DNA of 64,000 nucleotides from Mycobacterium sp. 852013-50091_SCH5140682. Lineage in GTDB: Bacteria; Actinomycetota; Actinomycetes; Mycobacteriales; Mycobacteriaceae. The notes beneath the pieces are model-generated. The model made no database searches. It was not told where the DNA came from and saw only the letters and a list, made by a program, of their open reading frames with translations. The stretch is taken from NCBI RefSeq assembly GCF_001665685.1, contig NZ_LZTB01000039.1, forward strand, positions 1 to 64,000, written 5' to 3'. The position numbers and the translations under genes were made by a program. Shown here one piece after another: positions 27,468-35,956 of the stretch (position 1 is its first letter; each line of letters begins with the position of its first letter).

Positions 27468-30400
27468 ATGGAGATGTTCTCGCCGGCGCTGCCACCGGAC
27501 ATCGACGACGTGCCCTCGGCCGTCGGCGCCGAACTGCCACCGGGACCGGTTCCCGGCCGGCCCTACGCGCTGCCCGCCGACGTACTCGCCGAGCAGTACG
27601 GACCACTGTTCTACGCGGACTTCACCGGAAGCCGACGGCTGTACGCGTGCTCGCTGGCGTTGGTCGACGAACTCTGCGACGAGAGCCGGTTCACCAAGGG
27701 CATCACCGACCGACTCGACCGCTTCCGCACCCTCGTCGAAAACGGGCTGTTCACGTCGTATCCCGGTGAAAACGGTTGGCAGCAGGCGCATGACGTCCTG
27801 ATCCCCGGCTTCAGCTTCAGCGGGCTGCGCAGCTACCACCCGGCCATGCTGGACATCAACCGTCAGCTGCTGGTGCAATGGGATGCGGCCGCGGGGCAGC
27901 GCGCCGTCGACGTCGCGGGAGACCTCGCCAAGCTCGCCATGGACACCGTCGGCCTGGCCGGATTCGGCGCGCGGTTCGACTCCTATCACCACGACGGCCT
28001 CGCCGACATCCCGGCGAGCTTCGCAGCCGCGCTGGACCAGATCCTCGCGCCGGGCGGCGGCGACCGGGCCGTCTTCGCCGCCGAGCGCGACAAGCTCTAC
28101 GCCTTCATCGACGACCTGATCGCGGGGCACCGCGCGGGACCGGTCGATCTGGACGATCTGCTGGCGCTCATGCTCGAACCTGGCGCCGACGGTGCGCCGC
28201 GCCTCGACCACGACGCCGTCCGCAACCAGATCCTGACCTTCCTCATCGCCGGGCAGGACACCACCTCGACGCTGATGCCGACGGCGATGTACAGCATCGT
28301 CAAGCACCCCGCGGTGCTGCACCGGGCATGTCGCGAGGTGGATGCGCTGTTCGGTCCGGACGACGACCACGTGCCGGCATTCGACGAGATCGGCAAACTC
28401 ACCTACATCCGCCAGATCGTCGACGAGACCTTGCGGCTGTCCCCGCCCGTCCGCGAGATCGACCGAATGGCCTTGGCGGACACCGTTATCGGAGGTCGTT
28501 ATCCGATACCCGAAGGCACCGTCGTCACGATCACCACCTCGGCGCTGCACCGCCAGCCCGAGTGGGGGGACAACGTCGACACGTTCGATCCGGACCGGTT
28601 CGGTGCCGAGCAGGCAGCCGGGCGGCCGGTGAACTTGTTCAAGCCCTTCGGCACCGGTGCCCGGTCGTGTATCGGTCGGCAGTTCGCGTTGCACGAGGCG
28701 ACGATGGCGTTGGCGACCCTGCTGCACCGGTACCGTTTCCTCGACGTCGACCATTACCAGCTGCGCACCCACAGCGACCTGCAGCGCAAGCCGGTCGGAT
28801 TTCGTCTTGAGTTGGCGCGCCGAACACCGGCAGATCGCCGCCACGCAGGCCCCGCCCCGCAGTCGACGCCCGCGGCACGGCCCCGCGCGGTGGCTGCGCC
28901 GGGTTCGAAAGTGACTGTGCTGCATGGCTCCAACCTCGGAAACTGTCGGGCCTTGGCGCAACAGCTGGCCGACGAGGCCACCGATCTCGGCTATCAGACG
29001 ACCGTGGCCGCTCTCGACACGGCAGCGGGCGCGCTGCCCGGCGAGGGGGCGCTGGTGGTGGTCGCCGCGTCGTACAACGGCCAACCCACCGACGACGCGC
29101 GGCACTTCGTCGAGTGGCTCGACGACGCGGGCACGCCGGCACAACCGGCCATCCCGTACGCCGTTCTCGGTGTCGGAGACCGGAACTGGGCCGAGACCTA
29201 TCAGTCAATCCCGAAGCGTATCGACGAGCGCCTCTCGGAACTCGTTGGTGCACCGGTGATTCCGCGTGGCGAGGCGGACACGTCGGGCGACTTTGCCGGT
29301 ACCGTCGAGGACTTCTCGGCGGCGCTGTGGCAAGCGCTGGCCCCCGCGTCGGATGCCGCTGCGCTCGAGGCCGCCGACAACACCGAACTGCTCTACGAAC
29401 TGCGCGCCATCGACGGGCCGGTCACGTCAGCGATCGACGCGCGCTTCGAGGTGCAGCCGGCCACCGTGCTCGACAACGTGGCGCTGGTGGACGTCGAAGA
29501 CGGCGGGATGGGAAATGGCAAGCGGCTCATCCGTATTGCGTTGCCCGACGGCGTCGATTACCACACCGGTGACCACGTCACGGTGCTGCCTGACAACAGT
29601 CCGGAGGTGGTGCAGGAGGTCGCCGAACTGCTGGAATTGCGGCTCGACCGCCGGATCTCGGTCAATCCGCGGCGCAGCACCCGGCGTGCCATCGCCATCG
29701 ACCGGGAAGTCAGTGTGCGCGAGTTGCTGACCCATTTCATCGAGCTCCGCAAGGCTGCCAGCCGCAGCCAACTTCTGAAGCTGGCCATGGCCAACCCGTG
29801 TCCGCCCGAGCGCACGGCGCTGGCCGAACTCGCCGAAAACCCGGAGGCCCGCGCGCTGAGCGTCACCGAATGCCTGGCCGAGTTCCCGGCCACCGAGCTG
29901 TCGCGCGCTGAACTGCTCGAGTTGTTCGAGCCGATGGGAACCCGGCATTACTCGATCGCCTCGTCAGCGCGCCGGTCGGCACGTGAGGTCGAGTTGGTGG
30001 TCAGCGTGCTGGAGGGCCCGGCGCGCTCCGGGTATGGCGTGTTCCGCGGCGTCTCGTCGAGCTACCTCGCCGATGCCATACCGGGACAACAGATTCGGAT
30101 GCGCGTCGACTCCGCGCGTAAAGCGTTCCGGGCCGGTGCCGAACCGGAGAAGAACGTCATCATGGTCGGCGCCGGAACCGGGGTGGCCCCGTTCCGCGGC
30201 TTCATCGGGGACCGGCTGGCAGCGCAGGCGGCGGGCGAGCCCTTCACGTCGGCACTGTGCTTCTTCGGGGTCCGGCACCCCGACGTGGACTACCTGTTCC
30301 GCGACGAGTTCCAGGCGGCCGAACAGGCCGGCGTCGTGCGGATGCGCCCGGCGTTCTCGCGGCGGCCCGAGGACGAGATCCGGTACGTGCAGGACCGTAT

Positions 30401-30620
30401 CGCCGCCGACGCCGAGGAAGTGTGGGCGATGCTGGGCGACCCGGGCGCGGACGCGCACGTCTACGTGTGTGGGGACGGCGCCCGGATGGCTCCCGCCGTG
30501 CGCGGCGCGTTCCGCGACATCTACCGTCGATTCACCGGGGCCGACGACGAGGCCGCGGCGCACTGGCTTGCCGATCTGGTGAACACCGATCGCTACGTCG
30601 AAGACGTGTGGGCGCAGTGA
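27468..30620 (+). CDS. Self-sufficient cytochrome P450:reductase fusion (CYP102/BM3 type)
   Basis: A 1050-residue fusion, nearly the length of P450 BM3 (1049). P450 domain 1-~450: I-helix AGQDTT (261-266), ETLR, and haem ligand Cys401 in FGTGARSCIG. Phe95 in GLFTSY matches BM3 Phe87, which gates substrate near the haem. A ~30-residue Pro/Ala linker follows. The FMN domain (~480-630) has LHGSNLGN and VVAASYNG; the FAD/NADPH domain (~660-1050) has RHYSIASSA, VGAGTGVAPFRG and YVCGDG, ending near Trp1048. It should hydroxylate fatty acid-like substrates with NADPH alone. Confidence 0.93.
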   Translation: MEMFSPALPPDIDDVPSAVGAELPPGPVPGRPYALPADVLAEQYGPLFYADFTGSRRLYACSLALVDELCDESRFTKGITDRLDRFRTLVENGLFTSYPGENGWQQAHDVLIPGFSFSGLRSYHPAMLDINRQLLVQWDAAAGQRAVDVAGDLAKLAMDTVGLAGFGARFDSYHHDGLADIPASFAAALDQILAPGGGDRAVFAAERDKLYAFIDDLIAGHRAGPVDLDDLLALMLEPGADGAPRLDHDAVRNQILTFLIAGQDTTSTLMPTAMYSIVKHPAVLHRACREVDALFGPDDDHVPAFDEIGKLTYIRQIVDETLRLSPPVREIDRMALADTVIGGRYPIPEGTVVTITTSALHRQPEWGDNVDTFDPDRFGAEQAAGRPVNLFKPFGTGARSCIGRQFALHEATMALATLLHRYRFLDVDHYQLRTHSDLQRKPVGFRLELARRTPADRRHAGPAPQSTPAARPRAVAAPGSKVTVLHGSNLGNCRALAQQLADEATDLGYQTTVAALDTAAGALPGEGALVVVAASYNGQPTDDARHFVEWLDDAGTPAQPAIPYAVLGVGDRNWAETYQSIPKRIDERLSELVGAPVIPRGEADTSGDFAGTVEDFSAALWQALAPASDAAALEAADNTELLYELRAIDGPVTSAIDARFEVQPATVLDNVALVDVEDGGMGNGKRLIRIALPDGVDYHTGDHVTVLPDNSPEVVQEVAELLELRLDRRISVNPRRSTRRAIAIDREVSVRELLTHFIELRKAASRSQLLKLAMANPCPPERTALAELAENPEARALSVTECLAEFPATELSRAELLELFEPMGTRHYSIASSARRSAREVELVVSVLEGPARSGYGVFRGVSSSYLADAIPGQQIRMRVDSARKAFRAGAEPEKNVIMVGAGTGVAPFRGFIGDRLAAQAAGEPFTSALCFFGVRHPDVDYLFRDEFQAAEQAGVVRMRPAFSRRPEDEIRYVQDRIAADAEEVWAMLGDPGADAHVYVCGDGARMAPAVRGAFRDIYRRFTGADDEAAAHWLADLVNTDRYVEDVWAQ

Positions 30621-30656
30621 CGATTCCGGAGTAGCGATGCCGAACACGGGCGGAAT

Positions 30657-31508
30657 ATGCTGCTGCCCATCAGCGTTCGGTGTGCTGTGTCTTGTGCAGC
30701 TGGCCCAACGCCTGTCCGTGTCGGTGACCTCACCGTCATCCCTCTCGTGGATGGGGTGGGGGTCGAGGTCGCCCGCGACATCCTGTCCCGGCCGGGCACG
30801 CCCGATGCGTGGTCCTGCTATGAACATCACCTCGGCGAGTCGGGGACCATCGACCTGCCCGTGGGTGGCTTCTTGATCCAGGCAGGCGATCAACTGGTCC
30901 TGGTCGACGCCGGAGTCGGCGACTTCGACAACGGCGCATATACTGGAGGGAGCTTGCCGACTGCGCTGCGCACCAACGGCTTCACCGCCGACGATGTCAC
31001 CGACGTGGTCTTCACACACCTACATTTCGACCACATCGGGTGGGCCAGCCATCGGGGACACCCATTTTTCCGCAACGCCACGTACCGGGTGCATCGAGCG
31101 GATTGGGATCACTTCGTGTCGGCTTCCAACGCAGACGAGCACACGCTGCAAACGCTGACTCCGATCGAACCCCAACTGGAGTTCTTCGACGGAGACACAC
31201 CGATAGCCCCAGGCGTGGACGGAATCTTCACCCCGGGACACACACCGGGCACAACGATAGTCGTGGTCTCATCACGAGGAGCACGCGCGCTCCTACTCGG
31301 CGATGTCGTCCACTCGATTGTTCAGTTCTCAGAACGAGACTGGGAAGTCGTATGGGACACCGACCCTGTGGCCGCCTCCGCTGCCCGCAACCGAATCGCG
31401 GACGAGATCGCCGACTCCGCCGACATTGTCGTCGCCGCGCATCTTCCCGGGATGAGATTTGGACGCATCGTCACGACCGGTGGGCCACGGCGGTTTGTCA
31501 GCCTGTAG
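30657..31508 (+). CDS. Metallo-beta-lactamase-fold hydrolase
   Basis: A 283-residue protein with the zinc motif THLHFDHIGW, PGHTPGTTIVVVSS, LLLGDVVHS and a late histidine in VVAAHLPG. It has the layout of lactonase or alkylsulfatase-type hydrolases. GGCGG lies just before ATG 30657, but the first ~20 residues are atypical and a later start near VGDLTVIPL is possible. It lies 36 bases after the P450 stop on the same strand. As a BVMO makes esters or lactones from ketones, a lactone-opening role is a reasonable guess. Confidence 0.82.
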   Translation: MLLPISVRCAVSCAAGPTPVRVGDLTVIPLVDGVGVEVARDILSRPGTPDAWSCYEHHLGESGTIDLPVGGFLIQAGDQLVLVDAGVGDFDNGAYTGGSLPTALRTNGFTADDVTDVVFTHLHFDHIGWASHRGHPFFRNATYRVHRADWDHFVSASNADEHTLQTLTPIEPQLEFFDGDTPIAPGVDGIFTPGHTPGTTIVVVSSRGARALLLGDVVHSIVQFSERDWEVVWDTDPVAASAARNRIADEIADSADIVVAAHLPGMRFGRIVTTGGPRRFVSL

Positions 31509-31540
31509 CCGGCGATGGGCTGATTGCAGGGCCCTGCGGC

Positions 31541-31867
31541 CTAGTGCGCAACCGCGACGGCAACGATCGCCAGCAGTAGCAGCACGAGGTAAACGGCTGT
31601 CTCGCTGGCTATCCCGTATCTGATCCGGCACGCGACGGCGAGGGCGGCGCTGACAACGATCCAGCCGAGCGCGACGTATCCGAGTCCCGCGGCAACCTGC
31701 GTAACGAACGCGTCTTCGGTCGCTGCTACGTCGAGCCGGTTGTGCTCGACGAAGAGTCGGCACATCTGTGCGATCACCGAGAAGCTGATGCTGATCCCGG
31801 CGGCGACGTCCGCTATCCACCAGGCGGTTCGGCGGGCCGCCCTCAGGGCGTCGTCTCCATCGGTCAC
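31541..31867 (-). CDS. Small integral membrane protein (108 aa)
   Basis: Starts at GTG 31867 with GAGAGG nearby. Three hydrophobic segments are visible: AWWIADVAAGISISFSVIA, AGLGYVALGWIVVSAALAVA and TAVYLVLLLLAIVAVAVAH. There is a short charged N-terminus (TDGDDALRAARR). It lies 19 bases downstream of the DUF1697 gene and is probably cotranscribed with it. No family recognised; function unknown. Confidence 0.65.
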   Translation of the reverse strand: MTDGDDALRAARRTAWWIADVAAGISISFSVIAQMCRLFVEHNRLDVAATEDAFVTQVAAGLGYVALGWIVVSAALAVACRIRYGIASETAVYLVLLLLAIVAVAVAH

Positions 31868-31886
31868 TGCTCGATCCTCTCGACTC

Positions 31887-32402
31887 TCACCGCAACACCT
31901 TCTCCACGGTGCGCAGGTTGCGCGTGGTGGTCGATGACTTGTACCGCTTCTTGCCCATGGTCTTGCCGATGGTGCTGTCCAGGGTGGCATTGCGGGCCAC
32001 CTGCCAGTAGAGCACGCCGTCGCCGCGCTGCATCTTCTCCTCGGGCCCCGGTTCAAGGGCCGCCAGTTCGTCGAGCGCGTCGGCGTCGCTGACGAACGTG
32101 ATATACGAGTGGTGGCCTTCGACTTCCCGCTCGAACGGGTAGTTGTCCGACACGGCGCGCAGCTCGTCGATGCCGTACACCAGCACCCACGCCTCGTAGC
32201 CGAAGGCGTCACGCAGCGCCCGCTCCGCGGCGGACCGTACCGCTTTGGCGCCGGACCTGCTGTCCAGCAACACATTTCCACTGGCAAGGATCGTCTTGAC
32301 GTTGTCGAAGCCTGCCTCGGTGAAGGTCTTGGCGACCTCGGCCATCTTGAGGTTCACGCCGCCGACGTTGACGCCGCGCAGAAAGACCGCATATCGGGGC
32401 AT
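31887..32402 (-). CDS. DUF1697 family protein
   Basis: A 171-residue cytosolic protein with the DUF1697 start MPRYAVFLRGVNVGGVNLKM and SGNVLLDS, and the end TIGKTMGKKRYKSSTTTRNLRTVEKV. The family is widespread in actinobacteria and of unknown function. AAGGAG precedes the ATG at 32402. The next gene upstream on the strand, a lipoprotein esterase, ends three bases away, so the genes form an operon. Confidence 0.9.
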   Translation of the reverse strand: MPRYAVFLRGVNVGGVNLKMAEVAKTFTEAGFDNVKTILASGNVLLDSRSGAKAVRSAAERALRDAFGYEAWVLVYGIDELRAVSDNYPFEREVEGHHSYITFVSDADALDELAALEPGPEEKMQRGDGVLYWQVARNATLDSTIGKTMGKKRYKSSTTTRNLRTVEKVLR

Positions 32403-32405
32403 GGA

Positions 32406-33362
32406 TTACTCCTTGAGCAGGGTGGCCAGTTCCGCCTGTGACGTCGTGGTGATGACATGCAGAACGTGCTGGTAATGGGGGGAGCGCGCCGACACGATCG
32501 ACGTGTGAGTGTCGCCGGGCAGCAACTCGACCGCGGCCCGCCCGCCGCGGTGCTTGACTGCGGCGACGTAACGCTCGGAGTTGGCGGGGGCGACGACCGT
32601 GTCGCGGGTGCCGTGCAGCGCGATCACCGGAACCGTCGGATCGATGTTCTGGATCGGGTCGACCGATGCGTAGCGGTCCGGAACCTCACTGGGGCGCCCG
32701 CCGAGCACGGTGACGATGTGGTCGTCACCGTGGTTGGCGGCATACACCATGTCGAGCGGCCCGGCCAGGGAGATGACCCGCGTCGGACGGAAAACCGGCC
32801 GAGAGCCCTCTTCGTTGGCCTTGAGGTTCTTGCGGGTGCTTGCCCAGACCGCGAGTTGAGCCCCCGCACTGTGCCCGACGACGAGTTCGTCGTCGATGGT
32901 CAGCTGCGGATACTTGCGGTCCACTTCGATGATGTTGTCCAGAGCGTGCGCCACGTCGCGGAAGGTGTTCGGCCACCCGCCGCCGGAGCCGATCCGGCGG
33001 TACTCGACGTTGTAGACCGCGAAACCGCGGCCGGCGAGTTCGCGGGCCAGGCCGTCGAATATGTTGGCGCCGAGGGCGCTTTGCCAGGCGCCACCGTGGA
33101 TGAGCACCACCAGCGGAATGCTGTCGACCCGCTGCGGGCCTGCGGGCAGGTACAGGTCGGCCCAGTTCTGGCCGGTGTCGGCGGCGGACCCGGGTCGTTC
33201 GTCGATGGGATACCAGAACCGTTCGACCGTGATCTCGGCGAGGCTGACCAATTCGGGCGCGGGGGCCAGCACCTTCGGCGCGACCGGATTCTCCGCACAC
33301 GACGGCGCTATCGCCACCGCCAACACCGCGCCGAATACGGCGGCCAGTTCCCTCCGACGCAA
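32406..33362 (-). CDS. Lipoprotein alpha/beta-hydrolase (carboxylesterase)
   Basis: A 318-residue hydrolase. The best start is TTG 33362: GGGAGAGG lies three bases upstream and the product then begins with Arg-Arg-Arg, a hydrophobic stretch and the lipobox IAPSC, a full lipoprotein signal. The hydrolase core has the oxyanion motif LIHGGAWQS, nucleophile elbow VVGHSAGAQ, ALHGTRDTVV (acid) and PGDTHTS (histidine). It belongs to the hormone-sensitive-lipase/kynurenine formamidase-like group and would cleave esters outside the membrane. Confidence 0.82.
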   Translation of the reverse strand: MRRRELAAVFGAVLAVAIAPSCAENPVAPKVLAPAPELVSLAEITVERFWYPIDERPGSAADTGQNWADLYLPAGPQRVDSIPLVVLIHGGAWQSALGANIFDGLARELAGRGFAVYNVEYRRIGSGGGWPNTFRDVAHALDNIIEVDRKYPQLTIDDELVVGHSAGAQLAVWASTRKNLKANEEGSRPVFRPTRVISLAGPLDMVYAANHGDDHIVTVLGGRPSEVPDRYASVDPIQNIDPTVPVIALHGTRDTVVAPANSERYVAAVKHRGGRAAVELLPGDTHTSIVSARSPHYQHVLHVITTTSQAELATLLKE

Positions 33363-33409
33363 TGCCCTCTCCCTTTGCCTGACACCATATTCGGCGCGGG
33401 CGGTCGGGG

Positions 33410-34231
33410 CTAGGCGAATTCCAGAAGCGTGATGCTGGGTCGCGCCCGGTGGAACGCGCCGACCCGGTCCAGCGGCGGCCACGCGGCCAGTTTGAACAAG
33501 CCGCGTCCAGGCGGTAGGGCGATGTCGTAGGCCGCGCGGACGCCGGGAATGCGCTCGGCCAGGGCCACGCCTTCGTCGGCGGTCATGGCGAACGGCATCG
33601 GTGGCGCGACATAGCGATTGGACAGTCGCAGACCTTTGATGGTGCGGCGGCTGAACCAGTGCGGGACCGAATCGAACATGAACCGGCCGCCGGGGAATCG
33701 TGCGGCGCAGTCGGTGATCAGGTCGATCACGTCGTCGGCCTGCAGGTACATCAACAGGCCTTCGGCCGTGATGAACACGCCTTCCGAAGCGTCGACCCGG
33801 TCCATCCAGCTGCGGTCCAGTGCGGACTGGGCCAGGCCCACGATGCGCTCGTGCGCGGGCAGCAGCTGGTCGCGCAACGCCATGACGGGCGGCAGATCGA
33901 CCGAATACCACGTCAATTCATCGGCCAGGCCGGCCTGGGCCAGCCGCCAGAAGCTGGTTTGCAGGCCTTCGGCCAGCGCGACCACCGCGGCCCGTGGATG
34001 AGCCGCCAGGTAGTCGGCTGCCACGGCGTCGAACGCACGGGCCCGCAGCCCGTGGGACTGGTTGGGCCTGCCGAACTTGAGGTAGTCGTAGTCGATGGCG
34101 TCGAGCAGGGTGACCGCCCACGGGTCCCTGATCACGCCGTCGGAGCGCTTGGCCTCGGTGCCGCGGTAATGCAGGGTCCACAGCGTGGTGGCAGAGACGC
34201 CGTCGAGGATATTGCCGTCAATCACAGTCAT
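33410..34231 (-). CDS. omt: O-methyltransferase of the PPM1/LCMT family (Rv1153c-like)
   Basis: A 273-residue methyltransferase of the leucine carboxyl methyltransferase/polyketide-synthase partner group (TLHYRGTEAKRSDGVIRDPWA, ADYLAAHPRAAVVALAEGLQTSFWR, GVFITAEGLLMYL, GGRFMFDSVPHWFS). Length and position next to an Rv1155 homologue match Rv1153c (omt). It starts at ATG 34231 with TACTAT seven bases upstream and no ribosome site, so the message is probably leaderless. The substrate is unknown. Confidence 0.85.
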   Translation of the reverse strand: MTVIDGNILDGVSATTLWTLHYRGTEAKRSDGVIRDPWAVTLLDAIDYDYLKFGRPNQSHGLRARAFDAVAADYLAAHPRAAVVALAEGLQTSFWRLAQAGLADELTWYSVDLPPVMALRDQLLPAHERIVGLAQSALDRSWMDRVDASEGVFITAEGLLMYLQADDVIDLITDCAARFPGGRFMFDSVPHWFSRRTIKGLRLSNRYVAPPMPFAMTADEGVALAERIPGVRAAYDIALPPGRGLFKLAAWPPLDRVGAFHRARPSITLLEFA

Positions 34232-34238
34232 CGAGTCG

Positions 34239-34706
<468 letters not shown>

Positions 34707-34711
34707 TTGGC

Positions 34712-34717
34712 TAGGCT
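34712..34717 (+). promoter_or_regulatory. -10 element of a leaderless small gene
   Basis: TAGGCT ends six bases before ATG 34724; identical in sequence and spacing to the element before the Rv1155-like gene. Confidence 0.5.
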
Positions 34718-34723
34718 GGCGCC

Positions 34724-34894
34724 ATGGCGGAGACACCGGAAGCAGACGACACCAAGGCTAAGTTCCGGGAGGCGCTGGAACGGAAGAAGGCCCAAGCAAG
34801 CGGCGGATCGGCGCACAAGGACGGCGGCAACAAGCAGCCGCGTGCGCACGGCCCGGTCGAGAACCGCAGGGAGTTCCGCCGCAAGAGCGGTTAG
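34724..34894 (+). CDS. DUF5302 family small protein (56 aa)
   Basis: A short, highly charged, mostly disordered protein (MAETPEADDTKAKFREALER..., ending EFRRKSG), matching the mycobacterial DUF5302 pattern: an acidic start, a short amphipathic helix KFREALERKKAQA, a glycine-rich linker and a basic end. The function is unknown. It appears leaderless and lies 17 bases after the Rv1155-like stop. Confidence 0.75.
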   Translation: MAETPEADDTKAKFREALERKKAQASGGSAHKDGGNKQPRAHGPVENRREFRRKSG

Positions 34895-34908
34895 CGCGTT
34901 GTAACAGC

Positions 34909-34954
34909 GCCGCGGATTGCAGTCACCCAGTGGCTGCGATCCTCGGCGTTGATG
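34909..34954. repeat. 46-base palindromic repeat, copy 1
   Basis: 42 of 46 bases match the copy at 35961-36006. The core GCAGTCAC-CCA-GTGGCTGC is a near-perfect hairpin with further pairing outside it (GGAT/ATCC). It lies between the DUF5302 and AbiEi-type genes. Confidence 0.8.
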
Positions 34955-35016
34955 GTTATCCACAGAACGTCGTCGTGCTCTGGTGGCCCCCGGTCAGGTC
35001 GACGAGTATCCAAGCG

Positions 35017-35952
35017 GTGGACATAGACCACCTGCTTCGGCAACAGGACGGGGTGATATCGCGTGGGCAGGCGCTGGATGCGGGGCTGGTGCAGCACGAT
35101 ATCCGGCGGTTGCTCAGGCGCAACCAGTGGGCGCGGGTGCATGCCGGCGTGTACATCAATCACACCGGGCCATTGACGTGGTCGCAACGAGCTTGGGCCG
35201 CAGTGCTTTACGCGGCTCCGGCGGCGTTATGCCTTGAATCGGCCATGGGTGACGAAGCTTCGCCGATTCACGTCGCTGTGGCGCGAGATCGCGCGCTATT
35301 GGCTGAGCCTGTCGGAGTCCGCATTCACCACCTCGCCCACCTTGAAGAACGGGCGCTGTGGAACGTCGGCCCACCGCGGATGCGTTACGACGAAGCCGCG
35401 CTCGACGTCGCGTGCCGGGCGACATCCGAACTCGATGCCATCGCCGTTCTGGCCAATGCGTGCCAATCTCGGCGTACCACCGCGCAACGGCTACTCGAAA
35501 CTCTCGATTCCCGCGGGCGCGTGCGTCGGCGCCGATGGTTGCGAGCGGTACTCGTCGACATCGCCGACGGTACCTGCTCGGTCCTTGAGCACGGCTATCT
35601 TGTTCGCGTCGAACGACCGCACGGGTTGCCCCGAGCCATCCGGCAGAAGCGTTCGGCGTCATCCGTCGGCGTCTGCTATCGCGATGCTGAGTACAGCGAA
35701 CGTCTCGTGGTCGAACTCGATGGCCGGATGTTTCACGATTCGGCGACCCGGCGGGATGCGGACTTCGAGCGAGATCTGGACGCTGCGGTCGACGGCCGAT
35801 CGACTGTCAGGCTGTCCTATGGGCAGGTCTTCGACCGGCCGTGCCAGACGGCGGGCAAGATTGCTCTGGTTTTACAGCGGCACGGGATCATCGCAGCGGG
35901 CCAGGCATGCGGCGCGGGGTGCGAATTCGGCCGATACGACCGCGCCGCATAG
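35017..35952 (+). CDS. AbiEi-type antitoxin-domain / DUF559-like protein
   Basis: A 311-residue protein of an actinobacterial family annotated as type IV toxin-antitoxin AbiEi-like. The N-terminal winged helix is DIDHLLRQQDGVISRGQALDAGL...IRRLLRRNQWARVHAGVYINH. The C-terminus (VVELDGRMFHDSATRRDADFERDL) resembles the DUF559/Vsr-like nuclease fold. No toxin partner is adjacent. GTG 35017 begins exactly at the domain; GTG 34930 would extend into the repeat. The gene is enclosed by two copies of a palindromic repeat, suggesting a mobile or duplicated unit. Confidence 0.72.
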   Translation: MDIDHLLRQQDGVISRGQALDAGLVQHDIRRLLRRNQWARVHAGVYINHTGPLTWSQRAWAAVLYAAPAALCLESAMGDEASPIHVAVARDRALLAEPVGVRIHHLAHLEERALWNVGPPRMRYDEAALDVACRATSELDAIAVLANACQSRRTTAQRLLETLDSRGRVRRRRWLRAVLVDIADGTCSVLEHGYLVRVERPHGLPRAIRQKRSASSVGVCYRDAEYSERLVVELDGRMFHDSATRRDADFERDLDAAVDGRSTVRLSYGQVFDRPCQTAGKIALVLQRHGIIAAGQACGAGCEFGRYDRAA

Positions 35953-35956
35953 CCAT

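Noticed and set aside
27453-29144. 563-codon reverse frame opposite the P450
   Set aside because: Composition is His/Arg/Gly/Val-rich shadow of the P450 codons with no recognisable motif.
34724-35952. Complete AbiE toxin-antitoxin pair
   Set aside because: Only the AbiEi-type protein is present; neither neighbour resembles an AbiEii nucleotidyltransferase toxin, and this family is common as a solitary gene in actinobacteria.
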